Source: JADGRF01 sp035274465 (GTDB lineage: Bacteria; Myxococcota_A; Polyangia; Polyangiales; JAFGIB01). From it: a stretch of 64,000 bases of DNA. Shown in pieces: positions 51,003 to 60,606 of the stretch. A program made the position numbers and the translations under genes. The DNA lies in contig DATEOF010000174.1 of assembly GCA_035274465.1 (NCBI GenBank), forward strand, positions 1 through 64,000. The letters run 5' to 3'. Below the pieces are notes generated by a model. It saw only the letters and a list, made by a program, of their open reading frames with translations, was not told the DNA's origin and made no database searches. How positions within the stretch are numbered: the stretch's first letter is position 1; every line of letters begins with the position of its first letter.

Positions 51003-54000
51003 TCAGGCCCGATCCACCCAAAAAACCAGCGCCGATCCGTCCACTTCCGTCTCTTGCATCTCACCCGTGCCGCTGGCAGCCGCAGTCAGCTCCAGCGCCA
51101 GGGTCTCGGCCATGATGTACGAAGCGTGCTCTGCGATCGCGTCCGCCAGCTCACCTTGCGCGCGATATTGCAGCTTGATCCGCGCCTCGTGCTGCAGGTC
51201 CAGCGTCTTGCGCGCGCGCTGGATGCGGTTGACCACCTCGCGCGCGGTGCCTTCGCGGCGCAAGGCATCGCTGACGCGCGTATCGAGCACCACCACGTGG
51301 CCGTGCGAGGCCGCCGCCGCGTAGTCCGCCTTGGCCGACAGCCGCACCTGCAGCTCCTCCGGGCCGAGCTTCAACGGCCCGCGAGGTAGCGCGAGCTCGA
51401 TCGCCCCGTCGCGCTCGAGCGCCGCGTGCAGCGCGCCGCCGTCTGCCTTGCTCAGGAGTTGCTTGACCAGCGGCATGTCCTTGCCGAGCTTCGGCCCCAG
51501 GGCGCGGAAGTTCGGCACGAGCTCGAAGGTCACGTACTGCTCGGGCTTCTCGGTGAACGTCACCGTGTGCACGTTGAGCTCCTCGCGGATGGCGTCGGCG
51601 AAGGGCTGCAGGCGCTCGCGCTGCGCGTCGTCAGCCACCGCGACGATGGCCTCTGCCAGCGGCTGGCGCACCTTGAGCTTGCGCTCCGCGCGCACGCGCT
51701 GGCCCAGCGCAACCATGTCGCGCACGGTGTCGACCGCATCGCGCAGCGGCTCGTTGGCGTGCGCCAGCGAAGAGCTCGGATAGCTGGCGAGGTGCACCGA
51801 CGCTGGCTGGCTGCTGTCGCGCAGCGCGACCAGGTTCTGGTACAGCGACTCGGCCATGAACGGCACGAACGGCGCGATCAGCTTGCTGAGCTCGACCAGC
51901 ACCGCGTACAGCGTCTCGAACGCGCTGGACTTGTCCGCGCTGTCGGTCTCGGCCCAGAAGCGCGCGCGGCTGCGGCGCACGTACCAGTTGCTCAGCGCCT
52001 CGGCGAAGTTCTCGATGGCACGCGCGGCGATGTGGCTCTGGTAGTCGTCGAGCGCGCGCCGCACCACGCCGATCGTGTGATCGAGCTCGGCGAGGATGTA
52101 CAGGTCGAGCTTGGAGCGCGCCTGGCCCGGCAGCGTGCTCATCATCGAATCGACCCGCGGCCCGGTCCAGCCGTCGATGTTCGCGTAGGTGACGAAGAAG
52201 CTGTAGACGTTCCAGATCTTCAGCACGAACTCGCGCAGCGCGTCGATGACCAGCGCGTCGCCGAAGCGCGTGCCCTGCCCCGGCACGGTGCCCGTGTAAA
52301 GCGCCCAGCGGACGGCGTCGCCGCCGTGAGCTTCCATCATCGGCACCGGGTCGGTGTAGTTCTTCTTGCTCTTGCTGAGCTTCTGGCCCTTCTCGTCGCC
52401 GATCAGCCCGAGCACCACGCAGTTGCGGAACGGATGCGGCGCAGCATGCTGCGGGAACAGCAAGGTGTTCACGGCCATCAGCGAGTAGAACCAACCGCGC
52501 GTCTGGTCGATCGCCTCGGTGATGAAGTCCGCCGGGTAATGCTTCTCGAACTCGGCGCGATGCTGGTGCGGGTAGCCCCACTGCGCGAACGGCATGCAGC
52601 CCGAGTCGAACCAGCAGTCGATCACCTCCGGCACGCGGCGGTACACGCCCGGCTCGCCCGGCACGGTCCAGGTCACGTCGTCGATCCAGGGCTTGTGCAC
52701 GATCAAGTGCTCGGACAGCTTGGGATCCTGCTTCTGCGCCGCCTCGAACGCCTGAAACGCATCGGGGTTCTTGGCGCGGATCTCGGCCACGCTCGCCACC
52801 GCCTGCATGTTGCCGGTCACGTCGTTCACCCAGATCGGCAGCGGCGTGCCCCAGAAGCGCTCGCGCGACAGTGCCCAGTCGACGTTGCTGCGCAGGAACG
52901 AACCGAAGCGACCGTCCTTGATGTGCTCCGGCTCCCAGTGCACGGCCTGGTTGTTGGCGATCACGCGATCGATCTCGCGCGTGGTCCGGATGAACCACGA
53001 ACGGCGCGCGTATTGGATCAGTGGATCGGTGTCGCGCCGCCAGGAGAACGGGTACTCGTGGCGGTACACCTCTTCCGAGTACAGAAGCCCGCGCTGGCGC
53101 AGGTTGCGGATGATGTCGCGGTCCGCCTCCTTGCAGAAGCGGCCGGCGAAGTCCGTGACCGCGGGGCTGAACTTGCCGTCGGGCTCGACCAGCTGCAGGA
53201 AGCCCAGCTGCTGGGCCTTGGCCGCGCGGAAGTCGTCCTCGCCGAACGCCGGCGCCACGTGCACCAGGCCGCTGCCGGTGTCCATGCTGACGAAGTCCGC
53301 CGCGATGACCAGGTACGCGTCGCCGCCCTCCGGCGCCTGGTAGCGAAACGGCGGCTCGTAGCGCGTGCCGACCAGCTGCTTACCCGTTCGCTCCTCGAGC
53401 AGCTTGTAGCTGCAACCCTTGAGCAGCTTGTCGCGTAGCGCCGCGGCGACGATCACGCGCTCGCCGTCTTCCAGCTCGAGCGTCTGGTAGGTCTGCTCGG
53501 CGTTCACCGCCAGAGCGATGTTCGACGGCAAGGTCCAGGGCGTGGTGGTCCAGGCGAGCAGGCTGGTGCGCTCCTGGCCTGACACCGGAAAACGCACGAC
53601 GATCGACGGATCGTCCACCGTGCGATAGCCCTGGCCCACTTCACCGGCCGAGAGCGCGGTGCCGCCCTGCGGCCACCACCACACGACCTTGTAGTCCTGG
53701 AAGAGCAGGCCCTGCTTCCAGAACTCCGACAGCGCCCACCACACGCTCTCGACGTACGAGCGGTGGAAGGTCACATAGGCCGCATCCAGATCGACCCAGA
53801 AGCCGATGCGGCGCGTCATCTTCCGCCACTCTTCGATGTAGCGGAACACCGACTCGACGCAGCGCCGTGTGAAGGCCTCGATGCCGTACTCCTGGATCGC
53901 CGTGCGCCCGCTGATGCCGAGCTCCTTCTCGACCTCGACCTCGACAGGCAGGCCGTGCGTGTCCCAGCCGGCGATGCGCGGCACCTGGTAGCCGCACATG

Positions 54001-54269
54001 CTGCGATAGCGCAGGAACACGTCCTTCATCACGCGCGTCAGCACGTGACCGGGGTGCGGCATGCCGTTGGCCGTGGGCGGGCCTTCGTAGAACACGAACT
54101 GGCCCTTACTGGGCTCGCCGCTGGCAGCTGCAGCGCCCTGCACGCTCTTCTCGAAGATCTGTTGAGCATCCCAGAACGCCATGACCTCGCGGTCCAGCTC
54201 GGGAAAGGAGACGGCCGGGGTGACCGGGGTAAAGCCGTTCGGCGCAGATAATTCGGGCTTGGGAGGCAT
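51003..54269 (-). CDS. ileS: Isoleucyl-tRNA synthetase, type 2 (eukaryote-like)
   Basis: A 1088-residue class I aminoacyl-tRNA synthetase. The HIGH-equivalent is PHPGH at 71-75 and the second signature is KLSKSKKNY. The sequences GWDTHGLPVEVEVEKELG, ERFWGTPLPIW and the tail match IleRS and its editing (CP1) domain, and the general pattern, including PTANGMPHPGH and the long C-terminal extension, matches the type 2 (eukaryote-like) IleRS rather than the usual bacterial type 1. Type 2 enzymes are commonly insensitive to mupirocin. It is essential unless a second ileS exists elsewhere. It lies 26 bases after the permease gene, on the same strand. Confidence 0.95.
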   Translation of the reverse strand: MPPKPELSAPNGFTPVTPAVSFPELDREVMAFWDAQQIFEKSVQGAAAASGEPSKGQFVFYEGPPTANGMPHPGHVLTRVMKDVFLRYRSMCGYQVPRIAGWDTHGLPVEVEVEKELGISGRTAIQEYGIEAFTRRCVESVFRYIEEWRKMTRRIGFWVDLDAAYVTFHRSYVESVWWALSEFWKQGLLFQDYKVVWWWPQGGTALSAGEVGQGYRTVDDPSIVVRFPVSGQERTSLLAWTTTPWTLPSNIALAVNAEQTYQTLELEDGERVIVAAALRDKLLKGCSYKLLEERTGKQLVGTRYEPPFRYQAPEGGDAYLVIAADFVSMDTGSGLVHVAPAFGEDDFRAAKAQQLGFLQLVEPDGKFSPAVTDFAGRFCKEADRDIIRNLRQRGLLYSEEVYRHEYPFSWRRDTDPLIQYARRSWFIRTTREIDRVIANNQAVHWEPEHIKDGRFGSFLRSNVDWALSRERFWGTPLPIWVNDVTGNMQAVASVAEIRAKNPDAFQAFEAAQKQDPKLSEHLIVHKPWIDDVTWTVPGEPGVYRRVPEVIDCWFDSGCMPFAQWGYPHQHRAEFEKHYPADFITEAIDQTRGWFYSLMAVNTLLFPQHAAPHPFRNCVVLGLIGDEKGQKLSKSKKNYTDPVPMMEAHGGDAVRWALYTGTVPGQGTRFGDALVIDALREFVLKIWNVYSFFVTYANIDGWTGPRVDSMMSTLPGQARSKLDLYILAELDHTIGVVRRALDDYQSHIAARAIENFAEALSNWYVRRSRARFWAETDSADKSSAFETLYAVLVELSKLIAPFVPFMAESLYQNLVALRDSSQPASVHLASYPSSSLAHANEPLRDAVDTVRDMVALGQRVRAERKLKVRQPLAEAIVAVADDAQRERLQPFADAIREELNVHTVTFTEKPEQYVTFELVPNFRALGPKLGKDMPLVKQLLSKADGGALHAALERDGAIELALPRGPLKLGPEELQVRLSAKADYAAAASHGHVVVLDTRVSDALRREGTAREVVNRIQRARKTLDLQHEARIKLQYRAQGELADAIAEHASYIMAETLALELTAAASGTGEMQETEVDGSALVFWVDRA

Positions 54270-54295
54270 CGGAAGGGGGGCTTATAGCACGGGGT

Positions 54296-55192
54296 TCAGC
54301 GCCGGGGGTCGAGCCGATCGCGCAGGACGTCGCCCGTGCGGTTGGCCGCGAAGACCGTGATCGCGATGGTGCCGCCGGCGATCAGCGCGACGTGCGGGAA
54401 GCGCAATAAAACCGCGCTGCCCTGGTCGAGCAGCGCGCCCCAGGAGGCCGCCGCGCCCGGGCCCAGGCCGAGGAAAGACAGCGTCGACTCGGCGAGCACC
54501 GCGGCGCCCAGGGCCGCGCTGGCCTGCACGATCAGCGGACCGATCAGGTTCGGGACCACATGGCGCAGGAGCACGCGCGCCTCGGATGCGCCGAGCGCGC
54601 GGGCGGCCTGCACGAACTCCACGTCGCGCAATATCAGCGCCTGCGCGCGCGACAGGCGAGCGAACAGCACCCAGCCATGCGCGATCAGTGCGAGCACCAG
54701 GTGCGGCAGCCCCGGCCGCGCCACCAGCGCCAACACCGCGATGTTGAGCACGATGGAAGGAAACGCCTGCACGATGTCGCAGGCGCCGCTGATCAGGTGA
54801 TCGGTGCGCCCGCCGCGATAGCCCGCCAGCGTGCCGAGCGAGCCGCCTATCAACAGCGACGCGCCCACCGTACAGAACGCCACCACGCCGGCCAGCCGCG
54901 CGCCGTGCAAGAGCACGCTCAGGATGTCCACGCCGTTGTCGCCCGTGCCCAGCCAGTGCAGCGCGCTGGGCAGCTCGTACTCGTGCGCCAGATCGATCTG
55001 CAGCGGCGAATACGGCGCGATCCATGGCCCGATCAGCGCGACCAGCAAGAACGCGCAAGACACCACCACGCCGAGCGCACTCGTAGGGGAGCCGCCGCGC
55101 AGCGCCGGCGACCGATAATCACTGGAAGGGTCGCGGCCATTGGGCGCGAGCCTTCCAAACAGGGCTGCCGCTCTGAGCTTCGTGCGCTTCAT
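54296..55192 (-). CDS. ABC transporter permease, DppC/OppC type
   Basis: A 298-residue inner-membrane protein with about six transmembrane segments and the BPD_transp_1 loop (EAA-like) around the AARALGASEARVLLRHVVPNLIGPL segment that contacts the ATPase. The long N-terminal cytoplasmic part and the first periplasmic loop (HWLGTGDNGVDIL) are typical of DppC/OppC permeases for peptides, nickel or other small solutes. It overlaps the DppB-type gene by four bases (ATGA). No ATPase or substrate-binding protein is nearby, so the substrate cannot be given. Confidence 0.9.
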   Translation of the reverse strand: MKRTKLRAAALFGRLAPNGRDPSSDYRSPALRGGSPTSALGVVVSCAFLLVALIGPWIAPYSPLQIDLAHEYELPSALHWLGTGDNGVDILSVLLHGARLAGVVAFCTVGASLLIGGSLGTLAGYRGGRTDHLISGACDIVQAFPSIVLNIAVLALVARPGLPHLVLALIAHGWVLFARLSRAQALILRDVEFVQAARALGASEARVLLRHVVPNLIGPLIVQASAALGAAVLAESTLSFLGLGPGAAASWGALLDQGSAVLLRFPHVALIAGGTIAITVFAANRTGDVLRDRLDPRR

Positions 55193-56124
55193 GTCAGACG
55201 CACGCGCGGATCGATCACCGAGTACAGCAGATCCATCGCCAGGTTCACGAACACGTACGTGCAGGCGATGACCAGCGCGCAGCCCTGCACCACCGGGATG
55301 TCGCGATCGAAGAAGGCATCGAGGAACAACGTGCCGAGGCCGCGGCGCTCGAAGATCTTCTCGGCCACCACCGCCCCCGACAGCAGCGCGCCGAGCTGCG
55401 CCGAGGCCACCGTGATCACCGGCAACAGCGCGTTGCGCAGCGCGTGCCGCGCGACCAGCCGCAGCTCGGAGATGCCGCGGGCGCGCGCCGCACGGATGTA
55501 CGGCTCGGCCAGCACGTCGGCCAGCGAGGCGCGCGTCTGGCGCGTGAGGATGGCGCTCAGCGCCGCGCCGACCGTGAGCGCGGGCAGGATCAGGCCGGCC
55601 AGGCTGGGGTCGTCGCCGGGCATCGGCAAGACGCGCAGCCAGACGCCGAACACGAGCACCAGGAGCGGCCCGAGCCAGATGTTCGGCACCACCAGCCCGA
55701 TCAACGCGAACGACATGGCCGCGTCGTCCCAGCGCGTGCCGCGCCGCAGCGCCGCCAGCGCCCCGAGCGGCAACGCCAGGGTGATGGCCACGAGCATGGC
55801 CGCGCCCGCGAGCACGAGCGTGTCGGGAAACACCTCGAGCACCAGCGACGCGACGCTGCGAGTCTGCGCTCGGAACGAGTGGCCGAGCGTGCCCCCGGCC
55901 ACGTCGCCCAGGTACAACACGTACTGCTCGGCCAGCGGCCGATCCAGCCGCAGCACCTTGCGCATGGCCGCGCGATCCTCGGGCGAGGCCTGATCACCCA
56001 GGATGCCCTGCACCGGATCGCCCGGGATGGCGTGCACCAGCAGGAACACCAGGCTGACCACGCAGCCGATCGTGAACACGGCGCGCAGCAGGCGAGCCAG
56101 CAGATATCGCGCGAAGGCGTTCAT
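55189..56124 (-). CDS. ABC transporter permease, DppB/OppB type
   Basis: A 311-residue inner-membrane protein with a first transmembrane segment, the HAIPGDPVQGILGD periplasmic region typical of DppB/OppB, five more hydrophobic segments and the permease loop (YIRAARARGISELRLVARHALRNALLPVI). It pairs with the DppC-type gene immediately downstream, and the two form the membrane channel of one importer. The gene is first of the pair; neither ATPases nor binding protein follow, and ileS comes next. Confidence 0.9.
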   Translation of the reverse strand: MNAFARYLLARLLRAVFTIGCVVSLVFLLVHAIPGDPVQGILGDQASPEDRAAMRKVLRLDRPLAEQYVLYLGDVAGGTLGHSFRAQTRSVASLVLEVFPDTLVLAGAAMLVAITLALPLGALAALRRGTRWDDAAMSFALIGLVVPNIWLGPLLVLVFGVWLRVLPMPGDDPSLAGLILPALTVGAALSAILTRQTRASLADVLAEPYIRAARARGISELRLVARHALRNALLPVITVASAQLGALLSGAVVAEKIFERRGLGTLFLDAFFDRDIPVVQGCALVIACTYVFVNLAMDLLYSVIDPRVRLT

Positions 56125-56169
56125 CCCGGGGTCGACGCATCGTACAGCGCCGAACGATCCCGAGGCGAG

Positions 56170-56793
56170 TCAGTTGCCGGAGGAGCCGTCCGGCATGCTC
56201 ATCATGGCTGTGTCGGGCTCGGGCGGCATGCTCATGCCCGCGTCTTCTTCTTCGTCCGGTTTGCCGGCGTCGGGCTTGCCGGCGTCGAGCCTGCTGGTGT
56301 CGACCTTCAACGGGATGGCGGCGCAGAATTTCTGCGACTCATTCCCGAGGATCTTTGCCTCGGTGCTTCCCGAGGCGCCGGCTCCGAAGATCGGCTCCTC
56401 GCTGCAATCTTTGGAGCCCTTGGGGCAGCCCGCGTAGAAGCAGCTGTAGCCGTCGCCGTTGCGGCAATCGCTGTCGCCATCGCACTTGTACATGCAGAAG
56501 CTGCGGGCCAGCCGGTCGACCGGAACGCCGTCGATGACCTTGCCGAATTTGACGCAGATCGACTCCGGCGGGCAGGTGTCCTGTTCGCAGCCCTCGAGCG
56601 TGCAGTAGCCGCCGGGCTGCGTGTCGTCGCACAGCCGGGTGCCCGAAGCCGAGCAGTCCAGGGCCGTCCCGCAGGAGTCCCCGATCTCCGGCGAACACGC
56701 CGGAAGCAGCGGTCCAGCGACCAGCAACAACACGGCCAAACGTGCGAAGCTACAGCGAATGTTCGCGAAATTCTGCGGCCCGGACGACGGCAT
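56170..56793 (-). CDS. Cys-rich lipoprotein, function unknown
   Basis: A 207-residue lipoprotein with lipobox Leu-Leu-Pro-Ala-Cys. The mature region has about 17 cysteines in a compact pattern (CGTALDCSASGTRLC, CTLEGCEQDTCPP, FCMYKCDGDSDCRNGDG, CFYAGCPKGSKDC), typical of small disulfide-rich myxobacterial surface modules. The C-terminal 45 residues are low complexity, Asp/Pro/Met-rich. No function is known. It is divergent from the lytic transglycosylase gene, and the two share 130 bases of presumably regulatory sequence. Confidence 0.7.
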   Translation of the reverse strand: MPSSGPQNFANIRCSFARLAVLLLVAGPLLPACSPEIGDSCGTALDCSASGTRLCDDTQPGGYCTLEGCEQDTCPPESICVKFGKVIDGVPVDRLARSFCMYKCDGDSDCRNGDGYSCFYAGCPKGSKDCSEEPIFGAGASGSTEAKILGNESQKFCAAIPLKVDTSRLDAGKPDAGKPDEEEDAGMSMPPEPDTAMMSMPDGSSGN

Positions 56794-56923
56794 GGCGGCG
56801 CAGCATAGACAATCGCCCCCCCGCGTGCCAGCACTCTTGTTCCAATCTCAAGGTCTCGTGCCGTCTTCCTGCGCTACGCTTCCCCAGGCCGTGCGAGCAT
56901 CCGGATCGAGCCAGGTGGATCAC

Positions 56924-59140
56924 GTGCGGCGGACAATCGGCGCGGCGCTGCTGGCGCTGGTCCTTGCAGCCCTGGGCGGCGGGCGCGCGGCGGCACAGCC
57001 TGCGCTCGAACCGGTACGCGAGCGAGTGCGCGCCAAGGACTACGACGGCGCGCTGCAGAGCATCGCCGCGCTGCCGCGTGACCTCGCCGAGCGCGCGGAC
57101 GTGCGTTATCTGACCGCGCGCCTGTACGAAGAGCAGGACAAGTCCAAGGACGCGCTGGCGATCCTGCCCAAAGACACCAGTTCCCTCCCGCGCCGCGTGG
57201 TGCGCGACATCGCCGAGCGTCGCGCGCGCTGGCTGGCGCGCAACGGCCGCTGCGCCGACGCGAAGCTGATGCTGGCCACGCTGGCGGAGCGCGACGCGCC
57301 CGATTCCGAGCTCAGCCTGCGCGCGGCCGATTGCTTCAGCAACCAGGGCGATGCGGCCTCGGCGCTCGCGCTGCTGCGCGGCATCCGCGGCGCGGGCAGC
57401 AAGCGCTTCGCGGTGCGCTTCACGCTGGCCAAGCTGCTGGCGCAGACCGGCGACAAGAACGGAGCCATCAAGGAGCTGCGTGCGCTGTACATCGAGCAGC
57501 CCGAGCACTCGCGCAACTCCGAGGCCGAGAGCCTGCTGCAAAGCCTGGTGCCCAACCTGAAGTGGAGCGACGACGAGCGCATCCAGCGCGCCGAAAACTG
57601 GCTCGAGGCACAGCAGCACGAGACGGCGCTGAAAGAGATCGAGTCGATCAAGCCGGCCAAGTCCGACAAGGCGCTACGCGCCAAGCTGCTGCACGTGCAG
57701 GGGTTGGTGCTGTTCCGCATGCGCTCGCGCTACGACGAAGCCGCCAAGGTGCTCAATCAGGCTGCCGCTCTGGGCGGCAGTCAACGCGCCGATGACGCGT
57801 ACATGGCGGCGCAAGCGCTCTCGCGCGCCGACAAGGACGCGCAGGCGGTGCGGGCGTACCGCGCGTTCGCCGCAGCCAACCCCAAGCATCGCAACGCCCA
57901 GGAAGCCTTGCACGACGCGGCCTGGCTCGAGCTACGGCACGATCTGGGTGGCGGCGAGAAGAACATGAAGGCGTTCCTGAAGTCGGCCGAGAAGCGCAAC
58001 GATCGCGAGCTCGCGACTTCCGCGCTGTGGGAGCTGGCGTTCTACTACTTCACCAAGAAGCGCTGCGACAAGAACACCATCGAGATGTTCGAGCGCTACG
58101 CCCAGACCTCGAACGCTTCCATGGTCAAGGCGCGCGGGCTGTACTGGGCCGGTCGCTGCTCGCTGGTGGCCAACAAGCGCGCGCAGGCGATCGACTTCCT
58201 CAAGGCCGCGCTCGCGGTCGAGCCGCTGCACTGGTACGCGCTGGTCGCGCGCGCGCGGCTGGTCTCGATCGGCGTCGATCCGGGGCTGCCGTTCGGCCTG
58301 ACCGCAGACCAAGTGGCGGCGGCCGCCGCGGCGAATCCGCCAACCATCGAGCCGGTGGCGCTGCCCGACGACGTGAAGTTCTTCCTGAACCTCGGCCTGG
58401 ATGCCGAGGCGCTGAGCGCGCTGCAAGCCCAGGAGAGCAGCGTGCGCGCCGGCAAGACCCAGGAGAGCCTCGTGGCGCTGGCCAAGGCCTACCAGGCGCT
58501 GGGGGAGTACACACGGCCATACCAATTGGCTGAGCGAGAACAGGACGGGGCCGTGAAGGACCCGCCGATCGGCGCCACCCGGGCGGTCTGGGACGTGCTC
58601 TTTCCACGGCCCTACGCGACGCAGGTGGCGTACGCAGCCCAGGACACCGAGCTCGCGCCCGAGCTGATCTACGCCGTGATGCGCAAGGAGAGCGCGTTCA
58701 ACAAGAGCGTGGTCTCGTACGCGGACGCGATCGGTCTGATGCAGCTGCTCGAGCGCACGGCCAAAAGCGTCGCGGACGATTTGTCCTGGAAAGAGTTCGC
58801 ACGGCCGATGCTCTACAATCCCGAGGTCAACGTGGTGCTCGGCTCGCACTACGTCGCGAACCTGCTCGAGCGCTACCGCGGCCAGGCGGTGCCGGCCATC
58901 GCGGCCTACAACGCGGGCGAGCACCGCGTCGATCCGTGGCTCAAACGTGGGGCAAAAGGCAGCGGAAACGTCGAGCTCGATCACTTCGTCGAAGACATCC
59001 CGATCGATCAAACCCGCAACTACGTACGCCGTGTGATCGGCAACTGGGCGCGCTACCGCTACCTCGAACACCCTGCGGAATGGCCGCTGGATCTCCCGCT
59101 GATGCTCACGGTCAAGGGCGGGACTCGACCGAGCGGGTGA
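56924..59140 (+). CDS. Soluble lytic murein transglycosylase, Slt70-like
   Basis: A 738-residue exported enzyme that cleaves peptidoglycan between MurNAc and GlcNAc. The GTG at 56924 has AGGTGG five bases upstream and begins the signal peptide. A long alpha-superhelical region of TPR-like pairs (about 40-550) precedes the C-terminal catalytic lysozyme-like domain. The catalytic Glu589 lies in YAVMRKESAFNKSVVS, followed by GLMQLL and YNAGEHRV, and the sequence ends in GNWARYRYLEH. The N-terminal doughnut-like superhelix and catalytic end match Slt70. It is probably involved in cell wall turnover or predation-linked wall lysis; which one cannot be told. Confidence 0.92.
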   Translation: MRRTIGAALLALVLAALGGGRAAAQPALEPVRERVRAKDYDGALQSIAALPRDLAERADVRYLTARLYEEQDKSKDALAILPKDTSSLPRRVVRDIAERRARWLARNGRCADAKLMLATLAERDAPDSELSLRAADCFSNQGDAASALALLRGIRGAGSKRFAVRFTLAKLLAQTGDKNGAIKELRALYIEQPEHSRNSEAESLLQSLVPNLKWSDDERIQRAENWLEAQQHETALKEIESIKPAKSDKALRAKLLHVQGLVLFRMRSRYDEAAKVLNQAAALGGSQRADDAYMAAQALSRADKDAQAVRAYRAFAAANPKHRNAQEALHDAAWLELRHDLGGGEKNMKAFLKSAEKRNDRELATSALWELAFYYFTKKRCDKNTIEMFERYAQTSNASMVKARGLYWAGRCSLVANKRAQAIDFLKAALAVEPLHWYALVARARLVSIGVDPGLPFGLTADQVAAAAAANPPTIEPVALPDDVKFFLNLGLDAEALSALQAQESSVRAGKTQESLVALAKAYQALGEYTRPYQLAEREQDGAVKDPPIGATRAVWDVLFPRPYATQVAYAAQDTELAPELIYAVMRKESAFNKSVVSYADAIGLMQLLERTAKSVADDLSWKEFARPMLYNPEVNVVLGSHYVANLLERYRGQAVPAIAAYNAGEHRVDPWLKRGAKGSGNVELDHFVEDIPIDQTRNYVRRVIGNWARYRYLEHPAEWPLDLPLMLTVKGGTRPSG

Positions 59141-59146
59141 CGCAGA

Positions 59147-59719
59147 TCACTGGCCAGCGAGCTCGCGGCGCTTACGGTAGACCGCAGCGTTGTCTCGGAT
59201 CTGCCGAAAATCACGCGACGCCTGGGCCCGCTCGGCCACGCAGGCGGGCGTGTTCCAGACGATGCCGTAGCGACCATCCTGGCCTGCAAACATGTGCAGT
59301 GTAGTCCCGCGACTCGTAGTGACTCGGAGCTCCTTGCCTTCCGGCGTCTGGGTGACTGGCGCTCCCACCTGGCCAGCCAAGGTGCGCATACACTCGGCCG
59401 AGCAGCGCCGCGCGAAGAGCTCTGCGGGCGAGCCGACCTCGGCCGCATCCCCCAGTGCGGCCAAAGCCGCGGCCCGTTCTGCGGGCGGATACTCGGCTTC
59501 GATGACCTTCCGGGCATCGGTACGGGATTTCACCGTGGACGCGAGTGCAAATCGTGCGCGCTCATCGATGTACGGAAAGAGCTGGACGCCGTCACCCGCC
59601 TCCAGCGCCTGCGCCGCGCCGGCCAGGGCGCCTCGGACGTCGGTCGCGTCGTAGGTGCGACAGCCGAGCATGAGCAGAGGACAGACCACAAAGAAGCCGC
59701 TATACTTATTTGAAAACAC
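59147..59719 (-). CDS. Lipoprotein, function unknown
   Basis: A 190-residue lipoprotein with signal peptide ending Leu-Met-Leu-Gly-Cys. The mature region is Ala/Arg-rich and helical at the start (ALAGAAQALEAGDGVQLFPYID), contains two Cys (near 104 and 108) that could pair, and a strand-rich end with LHMFAGQDGRYGIVWNTPAC. No family recognised. Its stop is six bases from the transglycosylase stop (convergent genes), and it diverges from the PP2C gene. Confidence 0.7.
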   Translation of the reverse strand: MFSNKYSGFFVVCPLLMLGCRTYDATDVRGALAGAAQALEAGDGVQLFPYIDERARFALASTVKSRTDARKVIEAEYPPAERAAALAALGDAAEVGSPAELFARRCSAECMRTLAGQVGAPVTQTPEGKELRVTTSRGTTLHMFAGQDGRYGIVWNTPACVAERAQASRDFRQIRDNAAVYRKRRELAGQ

Positions 59720-59802
59720 GGGCGGTTCACTCCCGAAGCCGCTGAGTATAAAATGGTTGGTTGCCGCGAAAAGCGGGACATTTGCTTAGCGCGACACGCA
59801 CA

Positions 59803-60567
59803 ATGCGCATCACCGCCGCAGGGCTGACAGACGTAGGTCTGCAGCGTGACCATAATGAAGACACCTTCCGGTGTCTCGAACGCTACCGCCTTTACCTCGT
59901 CGCAGATGGGATGGGTGGGCACAACAGCGGCGAGATCGCCAGTGCGATGGCCGCCGAGGGCATGCGCACCTTCTTCGATGCCACGGAGAAGGACGACGCC
60001 ACCTGGCCCTTCCCTGTCGATCCCAACCTGAGCCTGCAGGAGAACCGCCTGTCCGCCTCGATCAAGATGGCGAACAAGCAGATCTTCGATCGCTCGTGCA
60101 GCGATCGCTCGACGCAAGGCATGGGTACGACCATCGTCGGCTTGCTGCTGTGTCCTGAAAAGGGCATCGCGCATGTGGCGCACGTGGGTGACAGCCGCGC
60201 CTATCGCATGCGCGACGGCAAGATGGAACTGCTGACGCGCGACCACTCGCTGGTCAACGACTATCTGATGATGATGCCCGACATGCCCAAGGAGGCGATG
60301 GACATCCTGCCCAAGAACGTGATCACACGCGCGCTGGGCATGCAGGACTCCGTCGTGGTCGATCTGGGCACCGAGGACCTTCGCGAGGGCGACCGCTTCC
60401 TGCTCTGCTCGGACGGCCTGAGCGGACAGGTCTCGGACGAGCGCATCTGCGAGATCTTGATGGAAGAGAAGGAGCTCGAGGCCTGCCTCAGACGGCTGGT
60501 CGACGAGTCCAACAAGGCCGGCGGCGAAGATAACGTGACCGTAGTGGTCGTGGCCGTCGATCCGTGA
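59803..60567 (+). CDS. PP2C-type serine/threonine phosphatase (Stp1-like)
   Basis: A 254-residue PPM phosphatase. Motifs are RDHNED at 15-20, ADGMGGHNSG at about 34-43, HVGDSRAYR, CSDGLSGQV and GGEDNVTVVVV at the end, which bind two Mn/Mg ions. It removes phosphates from Ser/Thr targets, opposing Hanks-type kinases such as the one at 5.1-6.2 kb, although they are far apart. The ATG at 59803 is preferred to an upstream TTG at 59761 because the catalytic domain begins at this Met. It is followed 39 bases later by a DUF2505 gene. Confidence 0.9.
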   Translation: MRITAAGLTDVGLQRDHNEDTFRCLERYRLYLVADGMGGHNSGEIASAMAAEGMRTFFDATEKDDATWPFPVDPNLSLQENRLSASIKMANKQIFDRSCSDRSTQGMGTTIVGLLLCPEKGIAHVAHVGDSRAYRMRDGKMELLTRDHSLVNDYLMMMPDMPKEAMDILPKNVITRALGMQDSVVVDLGTEDLREGDRFLLCSDGLSGQVSDERICEILMEEKELEACLRRLVDESNKAGGEDNVTVVVVAVDP

Positions 60568-60606
60568 TAGCCGAGACACGTCGACCCATCGCCTGTAAGG
60601 AGTCGC

